This document shows, one piece after another, positions 1-9,016 of a stretch of 64,000 nt of DNA. Made by a program: the position numbers and the translations under genes. The notes under the pieces were generated by a model. The model did no database searches. It had not been told where the DNA came from and saw only the letters and a list, made by a program, of their open reading frames with translations. Each line of letters begins with the position of its first letter. Positions within the stretch are counted from its first letter, which is position 1. Origin of the DNA: Alphaproteobacteria bacterium. GTDB lineage: Bacteria > Pseudomonadota > Alphaproteobacteria > Kiloniellales > DSM-21159. The DNA is taken from assembly GCA_030433005.1 (NCBI GenBank), contig JAUILQ010000012.1, positions 46,562 through 110,561 of the forward strand, written 5' to 3'.

Positions 1-1
1 G

Positions 2-259
2 GTGATCATGACCGACTCGGCGGTCGCGCACCTCGCCGGCTCGCTCGGCACGCCGGTCTGGAACCTGCTCAACTTCGTGCCCTACTGGCCCTACCGCGGC
101 CAGGCGGCGACCACGCCCTGGTACCCCTCGATGCGCCTGTTCCGCCAGCCGGCGCCGGGCGCCTGGGACGAGGTCTTCCGCCAGGCCAAGGCGGCGCTGG
201 CCGAGTTCGCCGAGCACAAGCGGTTGGAGAAGGCCGGCGGGCAGCGCCCGGAGGTCTAG
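2..259 (+). CDS. C-terminal fragment of a glycosyltransferase family 9-like protein (partial at window edge)
   Basis: Only the last ~85 codons are present and the frame is open to the window edge, so the true start lies upstream. The fragment has the family-9 (heptosyltransferase-like) C-terminal pattern: a TDSAVAHLAGSLGTPVW donor-binding loop, then a PWYPSMRLFRQ segment close to the end. In alphaproteobacteria this pattern usually ends a TPR-plus-glycosyltransferase fusion, but the TPR part would be outside the window, so that is an inference. It likely transfers sugar to a cell-surface glycan or protein. It ends 7 bp before the convergent pyridoxal kinase stop codon. Confidence 0.75.
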   Translation: MIMTDSAVAHLAGSLGTPVWNLLNFVPYWPYRGQAATTPWYPSMRLFRQPAPGAWDEVFRQAKAALAEFAEHKRLEKAGGQRPEV

Positions 260-266
260 GGTCGTC

Positions 267-1115
267 TCAGAGGGCGACGGCCTCGAAGCGCCGCGGCGCC
301 TCGGCCAACCGATCCTGCGCTGCGACCAGCTCGAGCTCCGGTGCGGCCGCCGCCAGCGTCGCCTCGAGCACCGCGAAGAGCGCGTTGCCGGCGCCGCTCA
401 GCGCGGCGGGCGGCGGCTCGCGGCGCAGCAGCCGGTCGAGCAGCAGGGCGGAGAAGAGGTCGCCGGCGCCGCTCGGCGGCGTCGCGAAGGGCAGCAGCGG
501 CGTGCTCAGCCGCCAGGCGCCCTCGCCGCTCACCGCCAGGTTCGAGATCTCGCCCTCGGCCGGGCCCGGCAGCGAGGTCGCCACGACCAGGCGCGTGCGG
601 CCGACCAGCAGCGACCTTGCGGCGGCCGCGGCCTCGTCCAGCCGGGCGACCGGGGTCCCGGCCAGGAGGCCGAGCTCGAAGGCGTTCGGCGTCAGCACCT
701 CGGCTTCGGGCAGGGCGTCGCGGAAGGCCTCGACCAGTCCCTCGCCGACGTAGAGCCGCCCGAGATCGCCCATCACCGGATCGCACAGCCAGAAGGCTGC
801 GGGATTGCCTGCCCGCATGCGCCGCGCCGCATCGCGCACCGCCTCGGCGTTGCCGGCAACGCCCAGGTAGCCGCTGAGCAGGGCGTCCAGCCCGCCCGGC
901 CCCAGGTGGTCCAGCGTGCCGGCGATGACGGCCGCGACCTGGGCGGTCTCGAACGCGCCGCCCGCCGGCCTGCCGTGCCCGGGATGGTGGGAGAACTGCA
1001 GCGTATGCACCGCCGCGACCCGCCGGCCCAGGCGCTCGAGCGCGAAGACCGCGGCGCGGTTGCCGACGCAGCCGGCGGCGACGTGGGACTGCACGGAGAG
1101 GACGGTCGCTGACAT
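267..1115 (-). CDS. pdxY: Pyridoxal kinase (PdxY/PdxK type)
   Basis: Predicted 282-aa ribokinase-fold enzyme that phosphorylates pyridoxal (and related B6 vitamers) to pyridoxal 5'-phosphate in the cytoplasm, in vitamin B6 salvage. The N-terminus MSATVLSVQSHVAAG carries the substrate loop with S10 and H11 typical of PdxY. CDPVMGD is near residue 111, TPNAFE near 142, and the anion-hole/catalytic motif PPSGAGD puts the general base at D219. The frame is open 25 codons further upstream, but family homology begins at this ATG. The length matches the family (about 280-290 aa). The gene is divergent from the CoA-ester lyase operon and convergent with the glycosyltransferase fragment. Confidence 0.9.
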   Translation of the reverse strand: MSATVLSVQSHVAAGCVGNRAAVFALERLGRRVAAVHTLQFSHHPGHGRPAGGAFETAQVAAVIAGTLDHLGPGGLDALLSGYLGVAGNAEAVRDAARRMRAGNPAAFWLCDPVMGDLGRLYVGEGLVEAFRDALPEAEVLTPNAFELGLLAGTPVARLDEAAAAARSLLVGRTRLVVATSLPGPAEGEISNLAVSGEGAWRLSTPLLPFATPPSGAGDLFSALLLDRLLRREPPPAALSGAGNALFAVLEATLAAAAPELELVAAQDRLAEAPRRFEAVAL

Positions 1116-1188
1116 GGGGCGGCACGCTGCGCCATGGCCCGCACCGTGGCAAGCGGCCAGGACGCCGCCAGGGCTCCGCGCCGGGCCC

Positions 1189-1218
1189 ATGACAAGCCGT
1201 CCGCCGGCCGCCTATAGT
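1189..1218 (+). promoter_or_regulatory. Predicted sigma-70 promoter for the CoA-ester lyase/oxyR operon
   Basis: A -35 ATGACA (5 of 6 to consensus) and a -10 TATAGT are separated by 18 bp, placing the transcription start about 45 nt before the ATG at 1270. It sits in the divergent space between pdxY and the lyase gene. This is a sequence-pattern call only. Confidence 0.5.
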
Positions 1219-1269
1219 CCGGCGCGGGCGTCCGCGACCCGATCCAGAGCCTCTTTCCGGGACTCCAGC

Positions 1270-2175
1270 ATGGCGACCACCGACCGTCCGCGCCGCAGCC
1301 TGCTCTACATGCCGGGTTCCAACACCCGGGCGCTCGACAAGGGCCGCTCGCTGCCGGCCGACGGCCTGATCCTCGACCTCGAGGACGCCGTCGCGCCCGA
1401 CGCCAAGGCCGAGGCCCGGCGCAACGTCGCCGAGGCGGTGGCCGCCGGCGGCTATGGGCGGCGCGAGATCGTCGTGCGGGTCAACGGCCTGGAGACCGCC
1501 TGGGGCCGCGACGACGTCGCCGCCCTGGCGACCGCCGGGGCCGATGCGATCCTGCTGCCCAAGGTCGAGTCGGCGGCGATGGTGCAGGCGCTCGAGCGGC
1601 TGCTCGACGAGGCCGGCGCGCCCGCGGATCTGGCGATCATGTGCATGATGGAGACGCCGCGCGGCATCCTGAGGGCCGAGGAGATCGCCGGCGCATCGGA
1701 GCGCCTGTCCTGCCTGGTCATGGGCACCTCGGACCTGGTCAAGGACCTCGACGCGGCGCACACGCCGGAGCGCCTGCCGGTGCTGACGTCGCTGTCGCTC
1801 TGCGTGCTGGCGGCCCGCGCCAGCGGCCTCGCGGTCGTCGACGGCGTCCACCTCGACCTCGAGGACGCCGAGGGCTTCGCCGCGCAGTGCCGTCAGGGCC
1901 GCGCGCTCGGCTTCGACGGCAAGACCCTGATCCACCCGAAGACGATCGCCGCCGCCAACGAGGCCTTCGGTCCCTCGGAGGCCGAGGTCGCCGAGGCGCG
2001 CCGCGTCATCGCCGCCTACGCCGAGGCCAGCAGGGCCGGCAAGGGCGTCGTGGTGCTCGACGGCAAGCTGGTCGAGAACCTGCACGTCCAGGCGGCCGAG
2101 CGCACCGTCGCCCTGGCCGAGGCGATCCGCGCGCTCGAGGCGGACGCCGGACCCGCTGCCGGGAAACCGGCATGA
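1270..2175 (+). CDS. HpcH/HpaI-CitE family CoA-ester lyase or thioesterase (malyl-CoA type)
   Basis: A 301-aa CitE-like TIM barrel. Visible motifs are RRSLLYMPGSN at the start, GLILDLEDAVAP (acidic metal ligand region), VRVNGLET, ILLPKVES, MMETPRGI with the conserved Glu, and the C-terminal GFDGKTLIHP loop. The family cleaves or hydrolyses malyl-CoA/methylmalyl-CoA-type thioesters. The length and the nearby mesaconyl-CoA hydratase and sdh genes resemble the Rhodobacter arrangement in which a (3S)-malyl-CoA thioesterase (Mcl2) lies close to mch and sdh, so thioesterase activity is as likely as lyase. Substrate cannot be read from sequence. The start ATG lies about 50 nt after a predicted promoter; oxyR follows after 7 bp, probably in the same transcript. 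Confidence 0.85.
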   Translation: MATTDRPRRSLLYMPGSNTRALDKGRSLPADGLILDLEDAVAPDAKAEARRNVAEAVAAGGYGRREIVVRVNGLETAWGRDDVAALATAGADAILLPKVESAAMVQALERLLDEAGAPADLAIMCMMETPRGILRAEEIAGASERLSCLVMGTSDLVKDLDAAHTPERLPVLTSLSLCVLAARASGLAVVDGVHLDLEDAEGFAAQCRQGRALGFDGKTLIHPKTIAAANEAFGPSEAEVAEARRVIAAYAEASRAGKGVVVLDGKLVENLHVQAAERTVALAEAIRALEADAGPAAGKPA

Positions 2176-2182
2176 GCCGGCG

Positions 2183-3085
2183 ATGAACCTGCGCGATCTC
2201 GGCTACCTCGTCGCGCTCGCCGACTGCGGCCACTTCGGGCGCGCCGCCGAGCGCTGCCACGTCAGCCAGCCGACGCTGAGCGCGCAGATCCGCAAGCTGG
2301 AGGACTTCCTGGGCATCGCGCTGTTCGAGCGGACCTCGCGCCAGGTCGCCCTGACCCCGGCCGGCGAGGCCGTGGTGGCGCGCGCGCGCCGCGTGCTGGA
2401 GGAGGCCGAGGCGCTGGTCGCCGAGGCGCGCGGCCGCGGCGAGCCGCTGACCGGCCGCCTGGCGCTCGGCGTCATCCCGACGCTCTCGCCCTACCTGCTG
2501 CCCAGCCTGATCCCGGCGCTGGCCGAGGCCCACCCCGGACTGGAGCCGGTGATCCACGAGGATCTGACCGAGCCGCTGCTCGCCCGGCTGCGCGACCGGG
2601 CGCTCGAGGCCTGCCTGCTGGCGCTGCCGGCCGAGGGCACGGACCTGACCGCGCTGCCGCTGTTCGAGGAGCCCTTCCTGCTGGCCGCGGCCGAGGACGA
2701 CCCGCTGGCCGCCGGCGAGCCGGTGTCGCTCGCCGCGCTCGGCGGGCCGCGGTTGCTGCTGCTGACCGACGGCCACTGCCTGCGCGAGCAGGCGCTGACG
2801 GTCTGCCGCGCGGCCGGCGCACCGCCGCCGGCGCTCGGCGACTTCCGGGCGGCGAGCCTGGAGACGCTGCGCCAGCTCGCGGTCGCCGGGCGCGGCCACA
2901 CGCTGCTGCCGGCGCTGGCCTGCCGGCAGCCGACGCCTGGCCTGGCGCTGCGCCGGCTCGAGCCGGCGGCGAGCCGCACGATCGGCCTGGTGCATCGCGC
3001 TTCTTCGTCTCGGGCGGCCGAGCTCGCCCTGCTGGCCGAGACGATCCGCAGCCGCCTGCCGGCGGGCGTCACGGCGGTCGAGTAG
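2183..3085 (+). CDS. oxyR: Hydrogen peroxide sensor, LysR family (OxyR)
   Basis: A 300-aa LysR regulator with an N-terminal winged helix-turn-helix (residues ~1-60, HFGRAAERCHVSQPTLSAQI) and a C-terminal regulatory domain. The redox motif TDGHCLREQALTVC puts the two sensing cysteines exactly at C199 and C208, the numbering of E. coli OxyR, and SLETLRQLAVAGRG matches the OxyR dimer region. On oxidation these cysteines form the disulfide that activates antioxidant genes. No catalase or ahpC lies beside it. The downstream neighbour is an exported FAD amine oxidase, an enzyme class that makes H2O2. The gene is 7 bp after the CoA-ester lyase, so it is probably co-transcribed. Confidence 0.93.
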   Translation: MNLRDLGYLVALADCGHFGRAAERCHVSQPTLSAQIRKLEDFLGIALFERTSRQVALTPAGEAVVARARRVLEEAEALVAEARGRGEPLTGRLALGVIPTLSPYLLPSLIPALAEAHPGLEPVIHEDLTEPLLARLRDRALEACLLALPAEGTDLTALPLFEEPFLLAAAEDDPLAAGEPVSLAALGGPRLLLLTDGHCLREQALTVCRAAGAPPPALGDFRAASLETLRQLAVAGRGHTLLPALACRQPTPGLALRRLEPAASRTIGLVHRASSSRAAELALLAETIRSRLPAGVTAVE

Positions 3086-3155
3086 GGTCGGTCGCCCTGC
3101 GAGACTCCGGGAGGGGGAGCAAGTCGGGGTCGGCTCGGACAAGGGAAGGGTGGCG

Positions 3156-4529
3156 ATGACGCAGGCCGCTCGGAGCAGCGCTGCCGGCTCGACGCGCCGG
3201 CGGCTGCTGCAGGGACTCGCGGCGGCGCCGCTGCTCGCTGCCTTGCCCGGGCGGGCCGGCGCCGCCGAGCCCGACGTCGCGGTCGTCGGCGCCGGGATCG
3301 CCGGGCTGACCGCCGCGCGCGCCCTGGCCGACGCCGGTCTCGCGGTCCGCGTGCTGGAGGCGCGCGCGCGGATCGGCGGTCGCGCCTTCACCGAGAGCCG
3401 GACCTTCGGGTTTCCCTACGACCACGGCTGCGCCTGGCTGCACTCCGCCGACGTCAACCCGCTGACCGCGCTGCTCCGGCGCCGGGGCGTCGCCTTCTTC
3501 GACGAGGGCGCGCGCGATCTCTGGCTCGCCCTGGACGGCGAGGACGCGACCGGCGCCGAGGAGGCGGCGCTCGAAGCCGCCGCGGCGCGGCTCGACGCCG
3601 CGCTGGAGCGGGCCGACGAGGAGGGCGCGGCCGACGCCGCCGTGGCGGCCCTGTCACCCGTCCGCGACCGCTTCGACCGCATCGCCCACGCCGCGCTCGG
3701 ACCGCTCGAGCACGGCGTCGAGACCGACCGCCTGTCCTGGCGGGACGTCTGGCGCCAAGTCGGCACCGGCAGCGAATGGCTGGTCCCCTCGGGCCTGGGG
3801 GCTGCGCTGCTCGAGGCCCTGGCGCCGCCGGCCGGCGTGGCGATCGACACCTCGACGCCGGTGACCGGTGTCGACTGGCGCGGCCGCCGGATCGCGCTCG
3901 AGACACCGCGCGGCCGCCTGACCTGCCGCGCCCTGCTGATCACCCTGCCGCCGCCGGTCCTCGCCGCCGGGAGCATCGCCTTCGCCCCGCCGCTGCCCGC
4001 CTGGAAGCAGTCGGCGCTCGCCGGGTTCCAGGGCGGCGCGCTGGAGAAGGTCGCGCTCGGCTTCCGGCCGGGCTTCGCCGGACTCACCGGTGCCGGGGGC
4101 GAGACGCTCTATGCCCAGTCGGGTGCGCGCGGGCCGGTCTGGGACCACCTCCTTCGGCCCTTCGGCCGGGACCTCTGCGTCAGCTTCTTCGGCGGCGCCC
4201 TGGCCCGCGATCTCGCGTCCGCGCCCGATCGGCAGGCGGTGGCCAGGGAACTCGCGCTCGAGTCCCTGGGCGAGATCTTCGGCGGCGAGGTCCGGCGCCT
4301 GTTCGTCGCGGGCCATGTCACCGATTGGCTGGGCGATCCGCTGGCGCGGGGCGCCTACGCCGCGCAGCGTGTCGGCGCGGACGGCAGCCGCCCGGCGCTC
4401 GGCGAGCCCATCGACGGCCGCCTGTTCTTCGCCGGCGAGGCGATTCCGGAGGACTGGGCAACCCAGGCGCCCGGCGCCTATCTTTCCGCGCTCCGCGCAG
4501 CCGAGCGCATCGTCGAGGAGCTGAGATGA
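3156..4529 (+). CDS. Tat-exported FAD-dependent amine oxidase (MAO/polyamine-oxidase superfamily)
   Basis: A 457-aa flavoprotein. The N-terminus has a Tat signal (STRRRLLQGLAAAPLLAALP, then an Ala-rich cleavage region), so the folded enzyme is probably exported to the periplasm. The FAD-binding Rossmann motif VVGAGIAGLTAARAL and RIGGRAFT follow directly. FAGEAIP and the closing PGAYLSALRAAERI are the C-terminal FAD motif. Such enzymes oxidise amines to imines with release of H2O2; the substrate is unknown. An in-frame GTG two codons upstream overlaps the Shine-Dalgarno AAGGGAAGGG, so the ATG at 3156 is chosen. The stop overlaps the next ATG as ATGA. Its place directly after oxyR suggests a peroxide link (inference). 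Confidence 0.85.
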   Translation: MTQAARSSAAGSTRRRLLQGLAAAPLLAALPGRAGAAEPDVAVVGAGIAGLTAARALADAGLAVRVLEARARIGGRAFTESRTFGFPYDHGCAWLHSADVNPLTALLRRRGVAFFDEGARDLWLALDGEDATGAEEAALEAAAARLDAALERADEEGAADAAVAALSPVRDRFDRIAHAALGPLEHGVETDRLSWRDVWRQVGTGSEWLVPSGLGAALLEALAPPAGVAIDTSTPVTGVDWRGRRIALETPRGRLTCRALLITLPPPVLAAGSIAFAPPLPAWKQSALAGFQGGALEKVALGFRPGFAGLTGAGGETLYAQSGARGPVWDHLLRPFGRDLCVSFFGGALARDLASAPDRQAVARELALESLGEIFGGEVRRLFVAGHVTDWLGDPLARGAYAAQRVGADGSRPALGEPIDGRLFFAGEAIPEDWATQAPGAYLSALRAAERIVEELR

Positions 4530-5584
4530 GCGACAAGACCAACCCGGGCCACTTCTTCGAGGATTTCCGGCTCGGCCAGCGGCTGGTGCACGCCACGCCG
4601 CGCACCGTCACCGAGGCCGACGTCGGCCTCTACATCGCGCTCACCGGCAGCCGCTTCCCGCTGCACTGCTCGGACACCTTCGCCGGCGCCTGCGGCCTGG
4701 AGGCGGCGCCGCTCGACGACCTGCTGGTCTTCCACATCGCCTTCGGCAAGAGCGTGCCCGACGTCTCGCTCAACGCCGTCGCCAACCTCGGCTACGCCGA
4801 CGGCCGCTTCGGCGCGCCGGTCTACCCGGGCGACACCCTGACCACGGTCAGCGAGGTGATTGGCCTCAAGCCCTCGTCGGGCGGCGCCACCGGCGTCGTC
4901 TGGGTGCGCTCGCACTGCGTCAACCAGGTCGACGAGCCGGTGGTCAGCTGGGTCCGCTGGGTGCTGGTCGAGAAACGGGATCCCGATTCCCTTGCGCCGG
5001 AGAGCGTCGTGCCGGAGCTGCCGGAGGCCGTGCCCTTCGCCGAGCTGCAGGTGCCGGCCGGCTTCGAGGGCGCCGGCTACGACTGCCTGCTCGCCGGCAG
5101 CCCGCACCTCTGGGAGGACTACGCCGTCGGCGAGCGCATCGACCACCGCGACGCCATGACCCTGGAGGAGGCCGAGCACCAGCTGGCGACCCGGCTCTAC
5201 CAGAACACGGCGCGGGTCCACTTCGACCAGCTGGCCGCCGCCGGCAACCGCTTCGGCCGGCGCATCGTCTACGGCGGCCACGTCATCTCGCTGGCCCGCG
5301 CGCTGTCGTTCAACGGCCTCGCCAACGCCTGCCGGATCGTCGCGATCAACGGCGGCCGCCACGTCGGCCCGACCTTCGCCGGCCACACCATCTCGGCCTG
5401 GAGCGAGGTGCTCGACAAGGGCGCGCTGCCCGGCCGCGACGACCTCGGCGCGCTGCGCCTGCGCACGGTCGCGACCAAGGACCGGCCCTGCGCCGACTTT
5501 CCGGACCGTGCTGCCGACGGCAAGCCCGACCCGGCGGTCGTGCTCGACCTCGACTACACGGTGCTGATGCCGCGGCGAGGGTAG
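4526..5584 (+). CDS. mch: Mesaconyl-CoA hydratase / beta-methylmalyl-CoA dehydratase (double MaoC hot-dog)
   Basis: A 352-aa protein made of two MaoC-like hot-dog halves. The first half (residues ~10-150) carries GHFFEDFRLGQRLVHATPRT, and the second (~190-330) carries WEDYAVGERIDHRDAMT and VYGGHVISLARALSFNGLAN. Proteins of this type interconvert beta-methylmalyl-CoA and mesaconyl-CoA in the ethylmalonyl-CoA pathway of acetate/C2 assimilation. The start overlaps the amine oxidase stop as ATGA, implying translational coupling. The malyl-CoA-type protein upstream and sdhCDAB downstream support a role feeding C4 acids into the TCA cycle. No crotonyl-CoA carboxylase/reductase gene is in the window, so the complete pathway is not shown here. 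Confidence 0.85.
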   Translation: MSDKTNPGHFFEDFRLGQRLVHATPRTVTEADVGLYIALTGSRFPLHCSDTFAGACGLEAAPLDDLLVFHIAFGKSVPDVSLNAVANLGYADGRFGAPVYPGDTLTTVSEVIGLKPSSGGATGVVWVRSHCVNQVDEPVVSWVRWVLVEKRDPDSLAPESVVPELPEAVPFAELQVPAGFEGAGYDCLLAGSPHLWEDYAVGERIDHRDAMTLEEAEHQLATRLYQNTARVHFDQLAAAGNRFGRRIVYGGHVISLARALSFNGLANACRIVAINGGRHVGPTFAGHTISAWSEVLDKGALPGRDDLGALRLRTVATKDRPCADFPDRAADGKPDPAVVLDLDYTVLMPRRG

Positions 5585-6346
5585 GAGCGAGTCGGGGCAG
5601 CAACGAGGCGCCGGGGCGGGCGGCTGGCACTCCGCCTCGCCGCGGCGGCGCGCGCCGCGGGCCCCGACGCCTCGCGAGGGAGCCGGGCGGGACGCGGCGG
5701 GCCGCGCGGCCGGGCTCCGGGGCAGCCGGGCGTGACCGGAGAGGCGTCGGCGCGGCGGCAGGCCTGGCAAACGCTGCCGCCGCGCCGGACCGCGGCCCGG
5801 TGTCCGACGCCCCGACGCTGGAGGCCTTCCGCCGGGTGCGGACCGCGTGGCCGGCGCCGCGTTCGTGACCCCGAGGGGCCCGACCCGGCGACGGCCCCGG
5901 CTGCGGCCGGGTGGCGCCTCGCGGCGACGGCCCGGCAGCGGCCGGTCGGGAGTCCTTTGCTCTTCGCGGGCGGGCCGCCCCGTCGCGGGGGCCGGTGCGC
6001 CGGCGAGAGACCGGGAGATCCCGGCACGCCCTGGTGCTGGCAGGGATGGTCGCGCAAGCCGGCGCCGCCGGGAAGTCCGCGGCTGCGCGGGCAGACGCGA
6101 ATCCTGGGGGTCGTTCGTGCGCTTGCGCACAGCTCGTCGGCAGACGCTCCACCGTCTTATCCACAGGCTCGGGAACGTCGGTGTTTTACCAATCGCCTCA
6201 GACACTTGAGCCGAGACGCTTTGGCGTGGCCGGGGGCGGCTTCGTTGACTTGTTTGCCGCAGCGCAGTATCCCGGAGCCCGGATCCCCCAAGCGCGCGAC
6301 CGCCGGTCGTCGGCGGCGCGCCCCGACCGCGCGGAGGTACGCCCGC
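5585..6346 (+). other. 762-bp intergenic region between mch and sdhC; no credible gene
   Basis: This is the longest gene-free stretch of the window. Open frames here read as Arg/Pro/Gly-rich noise on both strands. A perfect GC hairpin with 8-bp arms lies at 5640-5660 just after mch, without a T-run. A perfect DnaA-box nonamer TTATCCACA lies at 6157-6165, and a good sigma-70 promoter at 6245-6273. The last ~200 bp are clearly less GC-rich than the first 550. Confidence 0.6.
6245..6273 (+). promoter_or_regulatory. Predicted sigma-70 promoter of sdhCDAB
   Basis: TTGACT and TATCCC are separated by exactly 17 bp, giving a predicted start near 6280 and a leader of about 65 nt. A Shine-Dalgarno GGAGG at 6333-6337 lies 9 nt before the sdhC ATG. 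It is the best promoter match in the long intergenic region. Confidence 0.55.
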
Positions 6347-6733
6347 ATGTCCACGCAGAACCGGCCCCTTTCCCCGCATCTCCAGGTCTATCGGCCGCAG
6401 TGGACCTCGGCGCTGTCGATCTTCCACCGCGGCACCGGCATCGTGCTCGCCCTCGGCACGCTGCTGCTGGTCTACTGGCTGGCCGCCGCCGCCGCCGGCC
6501 CGGAGGCCTTCGCTGGTGCCCAGTCCTTCGTCGGTTCGCCGATCGGCGTGATCCTGCTGTTCGGCTGGTCGGCGGCGCTGTTCTACCACCTGTGCAACGG
6601 CATCCGGCACCTGGTCTGGGACGCCGGCTACGGCTTCGAGCTGTCGGTCGCCTACCGCAGCGCGCTGGCCGTGCTGATCGCCACCGCGGTGCTCACGGTC
6701 CTCGCCTGGATCGTCGGCATCGCCCTGCTCTGA
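6347..6733 (+). CDS. sdhC: Succinate dehydrogenase cytochrome b556 subunit
   Basis: A 128-aa membrane anchor subunit of complex II. The N-terminal RPLSPHLQVYRPQWTSALSI and IFHRGTGI are hallmark SdhC motifs. Three hydrophobic helices follow (about residues 31-50, 65-85 and 106-127). H81 in FYHLCNGIRH is the expected haem ligand region, with H88 close by. The family uses this subunit with SdhD to bind haem b and ubiquinone in the inner membrane. It is the first gene of sdhCDAB, preceded by a strong SD (GGAGG) and the predicted promoter. Confidence 0.95.
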   Translation: MSTQNRPLSPHLQVYRPQWTSALSIFHRGTGIVLALGTLLLVYWLAAAAAGPEAFAGAQSFVGSPIGVILLFGWSAALFYHLCNGIRHLVWDAGYGFELSVAYRSALAVLIATAVLTVLAWIVGIALL

Positions 6734-6756
6734 CGCGCCGGACAAGGAGCCCGACC

Positions 6757-7131
6757 ATGAGCCTGCGCAGCCCGCTCGCCCGCGTCCGCCACCTCGGCTC
6801 GGCCCGCGACGGCACCAATCACTGGTGGGCCCAGCGGGTCACCGCCATCGCCCTGGTGCCGCTGGTCATCTGGTTCGTGATCTCGGTGATCTCGCTGGTC
6901 GGCGCCGACCATGCGGCCTTCGTCGCCTGGGCCGGCAGCCCGATCTCCGGCGCCCTGCTGGTGCTGCTGATCGCCGCGACATTCCACCACGCGGCGCTGG
7001 GCTTGCAGGTGGTCATCGAGGACTACGTCCACCACGAGGGCGCCAAGATCGCCGGCCTCCTGCTCGTCAAGGGCGCCTGCCTGCTGCTCGGCGTGATCGC
7101 CGTGCTGTCCGTCCTGTCCCTGATGTTCTGA
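6757..7131 (+). CDS. sdhD: Succinate dehydrogenase hydrophobic anchor subunit
   Basis: A 124-aa three-helix membrane protein (about residues 28-50, 61-83 and 97-122). [20 protein letters not shown] is the typical alphaproteobacterial SdhD start, and [20 protein letters not shown] carries the conserved His pair (77/78), the Asp-Tyr ubiquinone-site region and the haem-proximal segment. It pairs with SdhC to anchor SdhAB and to form the quinone site. It begins 23 bp after sdhC with an AAGGAG ribosome binding site. Confidence 0.93.
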   Translation: MSLRSPLARVRHLGSARDGTNHWWAQRVTAIALVPLVIWFVISVISLVGADHAAFVAWAGSPISGALLVLLIAATFHHAALGLQVVIEDYVHHEGAKIAGLLLVKGACLLLGVIAVLSVLSLMF

Positions 7132-7198
7132 ACGGCCGCCGCCCCGAAGGCCGCGCGCGCCGTCCGCGAGAGCTGAAAGCCAAGAAAGGCCAGTCGCC

Positions 7199-8986
7199 AT
7201 GCCAGAGGCCTACACCACAGTCGACCACACCTACGACGTCGTCGTCGTCGGCGCCGGCGGCGCCGGCCTGCGCGCCACGCTGGAGCTCGCCGCGGCCGGC
7301 CTGAAGACGGCCTGCATCTCCAAGGTCTTCCCGACGCGCAGCCACACCGTGGCCGCGCAGGGCGGCATCTCCGCGGCGCTCGGCAACATGGGCCCGGACG
7401 ACTGGCGCTGGCACATGTACGACACGGTCAAGGGCTCCGACTGGCTCGGCGACCAGGACGCCATCGAGTACATGACCAAGGAGGCGATCCCGGCGATCAT
7501 CGAGCTGGAGCACTACGGCGTGCCCTTCAGCCGCACCGAGGCCGGCAAGATCTACCAGCGCCCCTTCGGCGGCATGACCACCGAGTACGGCAAGGGCACC
7601 GCGCAGCGGACCTGCGCCGCCGCCGACCGCACCGGCCACGCCATCCTGCACACGCTCTACCAGCAGTCGCTGCGCAACAACGCCGAGTTCTTCATCGAGT
7701 ACTTCGCGCTCGACCTGATGATGGAGGAGGGCGAGTGCCGCGGCGTCGTCGCCTGGAACCTCGACGACGGCACGATCCACCGCTTCCGCGCCCACAAGGT
7801 GATCCTGGCGACCGGCGGCTACGGCCGGGTCTACTTCTCCTGCACCTCGGCGCACACCTGCACCGGCGACGGCAACGCCATGGTGCTGCGCGCCGGCCTG
7901 CCGCTGCAGGACATGGAGTTCGTGCAGTTCCACCCGACCGGCATCTACGGCGCCGGCTGCCTGATCACCGAAGGTTCGCGCGGCGAGGGCGGCTACCTCA
8001 CCAACTCCGAGGGCGAGCGCTTCATGGAGCGCTACGCGCCCTCCGCCAAGGACCTGGCCAGCCGCGACGTGGTCTCGCGTTCGATGACCATCGAGATCAA
8101 CGAGGGCCGCGGCGTCGGCGCCAACAAGGACCATATCCACCTGCACCTCGAGCACCTCGACCCGAAGGTGCTGCACGAGCGCCTGCCCGGCATCTCGGAG
8201 ACCGCGAAGATCTTCGCCGGCGTCGACGTCACCAAGGAGCCGATCCCGGTGCTGCCGACCTGCCACTACAACATGGGCGGCATCCCGACGAACTTTCACG
8301 GCGAGGTGCTGACCAGCAAGGACGGCGACCCCGATTCGGTGGTGCCGGGCCTGATGGCGGTCGGCGAGGCGGCCTGCGTCTCGGTCCACGGCGCCAACCG
8401 CCTGGGCTCGAACTCGCTGCTCGACCTGGTCGTCTTCGGCCGCGCCGCCGGCAAGCGCTGCGCCGACACCATGACCCCGGGCGAGGGCCACCGGCCGCTG
8501 CCGGCCGACGCCGACGAGCCGGCGCTGAGCCGCCTCGATCGCCTGCGCAACGCCAAGGGCGGCACGCGCACGGCGCAGATGCGCCTCGACATGCAGCGCG
8601 TCATGCAGACCCACGCCGCGGTGTTCCGCACCGGCGACACGCTCAAGGAGGGCGTCGACAAGCTGGACTCGGTCTGGGCCCAGAAGGACGACATCTCGGT
8701 CAGCGACCGCTCGATGGTGTGGAACTCCGACCTCGTCGAGACCCTGGAGTTCGACAACCTGATCAGCCAGGCCGTGGCGACCATCACCTCCGGCCTCGAG
8801 CGCACCGAGAGCCGCGGCGCCCATGCCCGCGAGGACTACCCGGACCGCGACGACGAGAACTGGATGAAGCACTCGATCGTCTGGGTCGACGACAAGGGCA
8901 AGGCGAGGCTCGAGACCCGGCCGGTGCACATGCAGCCGATGACCAACGAAGTGCAGTCCTTCCCGCCCAAGGCGCGGGTCTACTGA
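7199..8986 (+). CDS. sdhA: Succinate dehydrogenase flavoprotein subunit
   Basis: A 595-aa catalytic subunit oxidising succinate to fumarate. The FAD-binding [16 protein letters not shown] is at residues ~15-30. The covalent FAD histidine lies in [12 protein letters not shown] (H49). [20 protein letters not shown] forms part of the active site, and the C-terminal [19 protein letters not shown] is the substrate/FAD motif. Length and motif order are standard. It is the third gene of sdhCDAB, 67 bp after sdhD, with its own SD (AAGAAAGG). A very long antisense open frame opposite this gene is a GC-bias shadow. Confidence 0.97.
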   Translation: MPEAYTTVDHTYDVVVVGAGGAGLRATLELAAAGLKTACISKVFPTRSHTVAAQGGISAALGNMGPDDWRWHMYDTVKGSDWLGDQDAIEYMTKEAIPAIIELEHYGVPFSRTEAGKIYQRPFGGMTTEYGKGTAQRTCAAADRTGHAILHTLYQQSLRNNAEFFIEYFALDLMMEEGECRGVVAWNLDDGTIHRFRAHKVILATGGYGRVYFSCTSAHTCTGDGNAMVLRAGLPLQDMEFVQFHPTGIYGAGCLITEGSRGEGGYLTNSEGERFMERYAPSAKDLASRDVVSRSMTIEINEGRGVGANKDHIHLHLEHLDPKVLHERLPGISETAKIFAGVDVTKEPIPVLPTCHYNMGGIPTNFHGEVLTSKDGDPDSVVPGLMAVGEAACVSVHGANRLGSNSLLDLVVFGRAAGKRCADTMTPGEGHRPLPADADEPALSRLDRLRNAKGGTRTAQMRLDMQRVMQTHAAVFRTGDTLKEGVDKLDSVWAQKDDISVSDRSMVWNSDLVETLEFDNLISQAVATITSGLERTESRGAHAREDYPDRDDENWMKHSIVWVDDKGKARLETRPVHMQPMTNEVQSFPPKARVY

Positions 8987-9016
8987 GCGGGCTGGATCTG
9001 AAGGGAACGACCGACC

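Noticed and set aside
6157..6165. Perfect DnaA box as a sign of the chromosome origin
   Set aside because: Only one box is present, with no cluster, no AT-rich unwinding element and no dnaA, hemE, parA or gidA neighbours.
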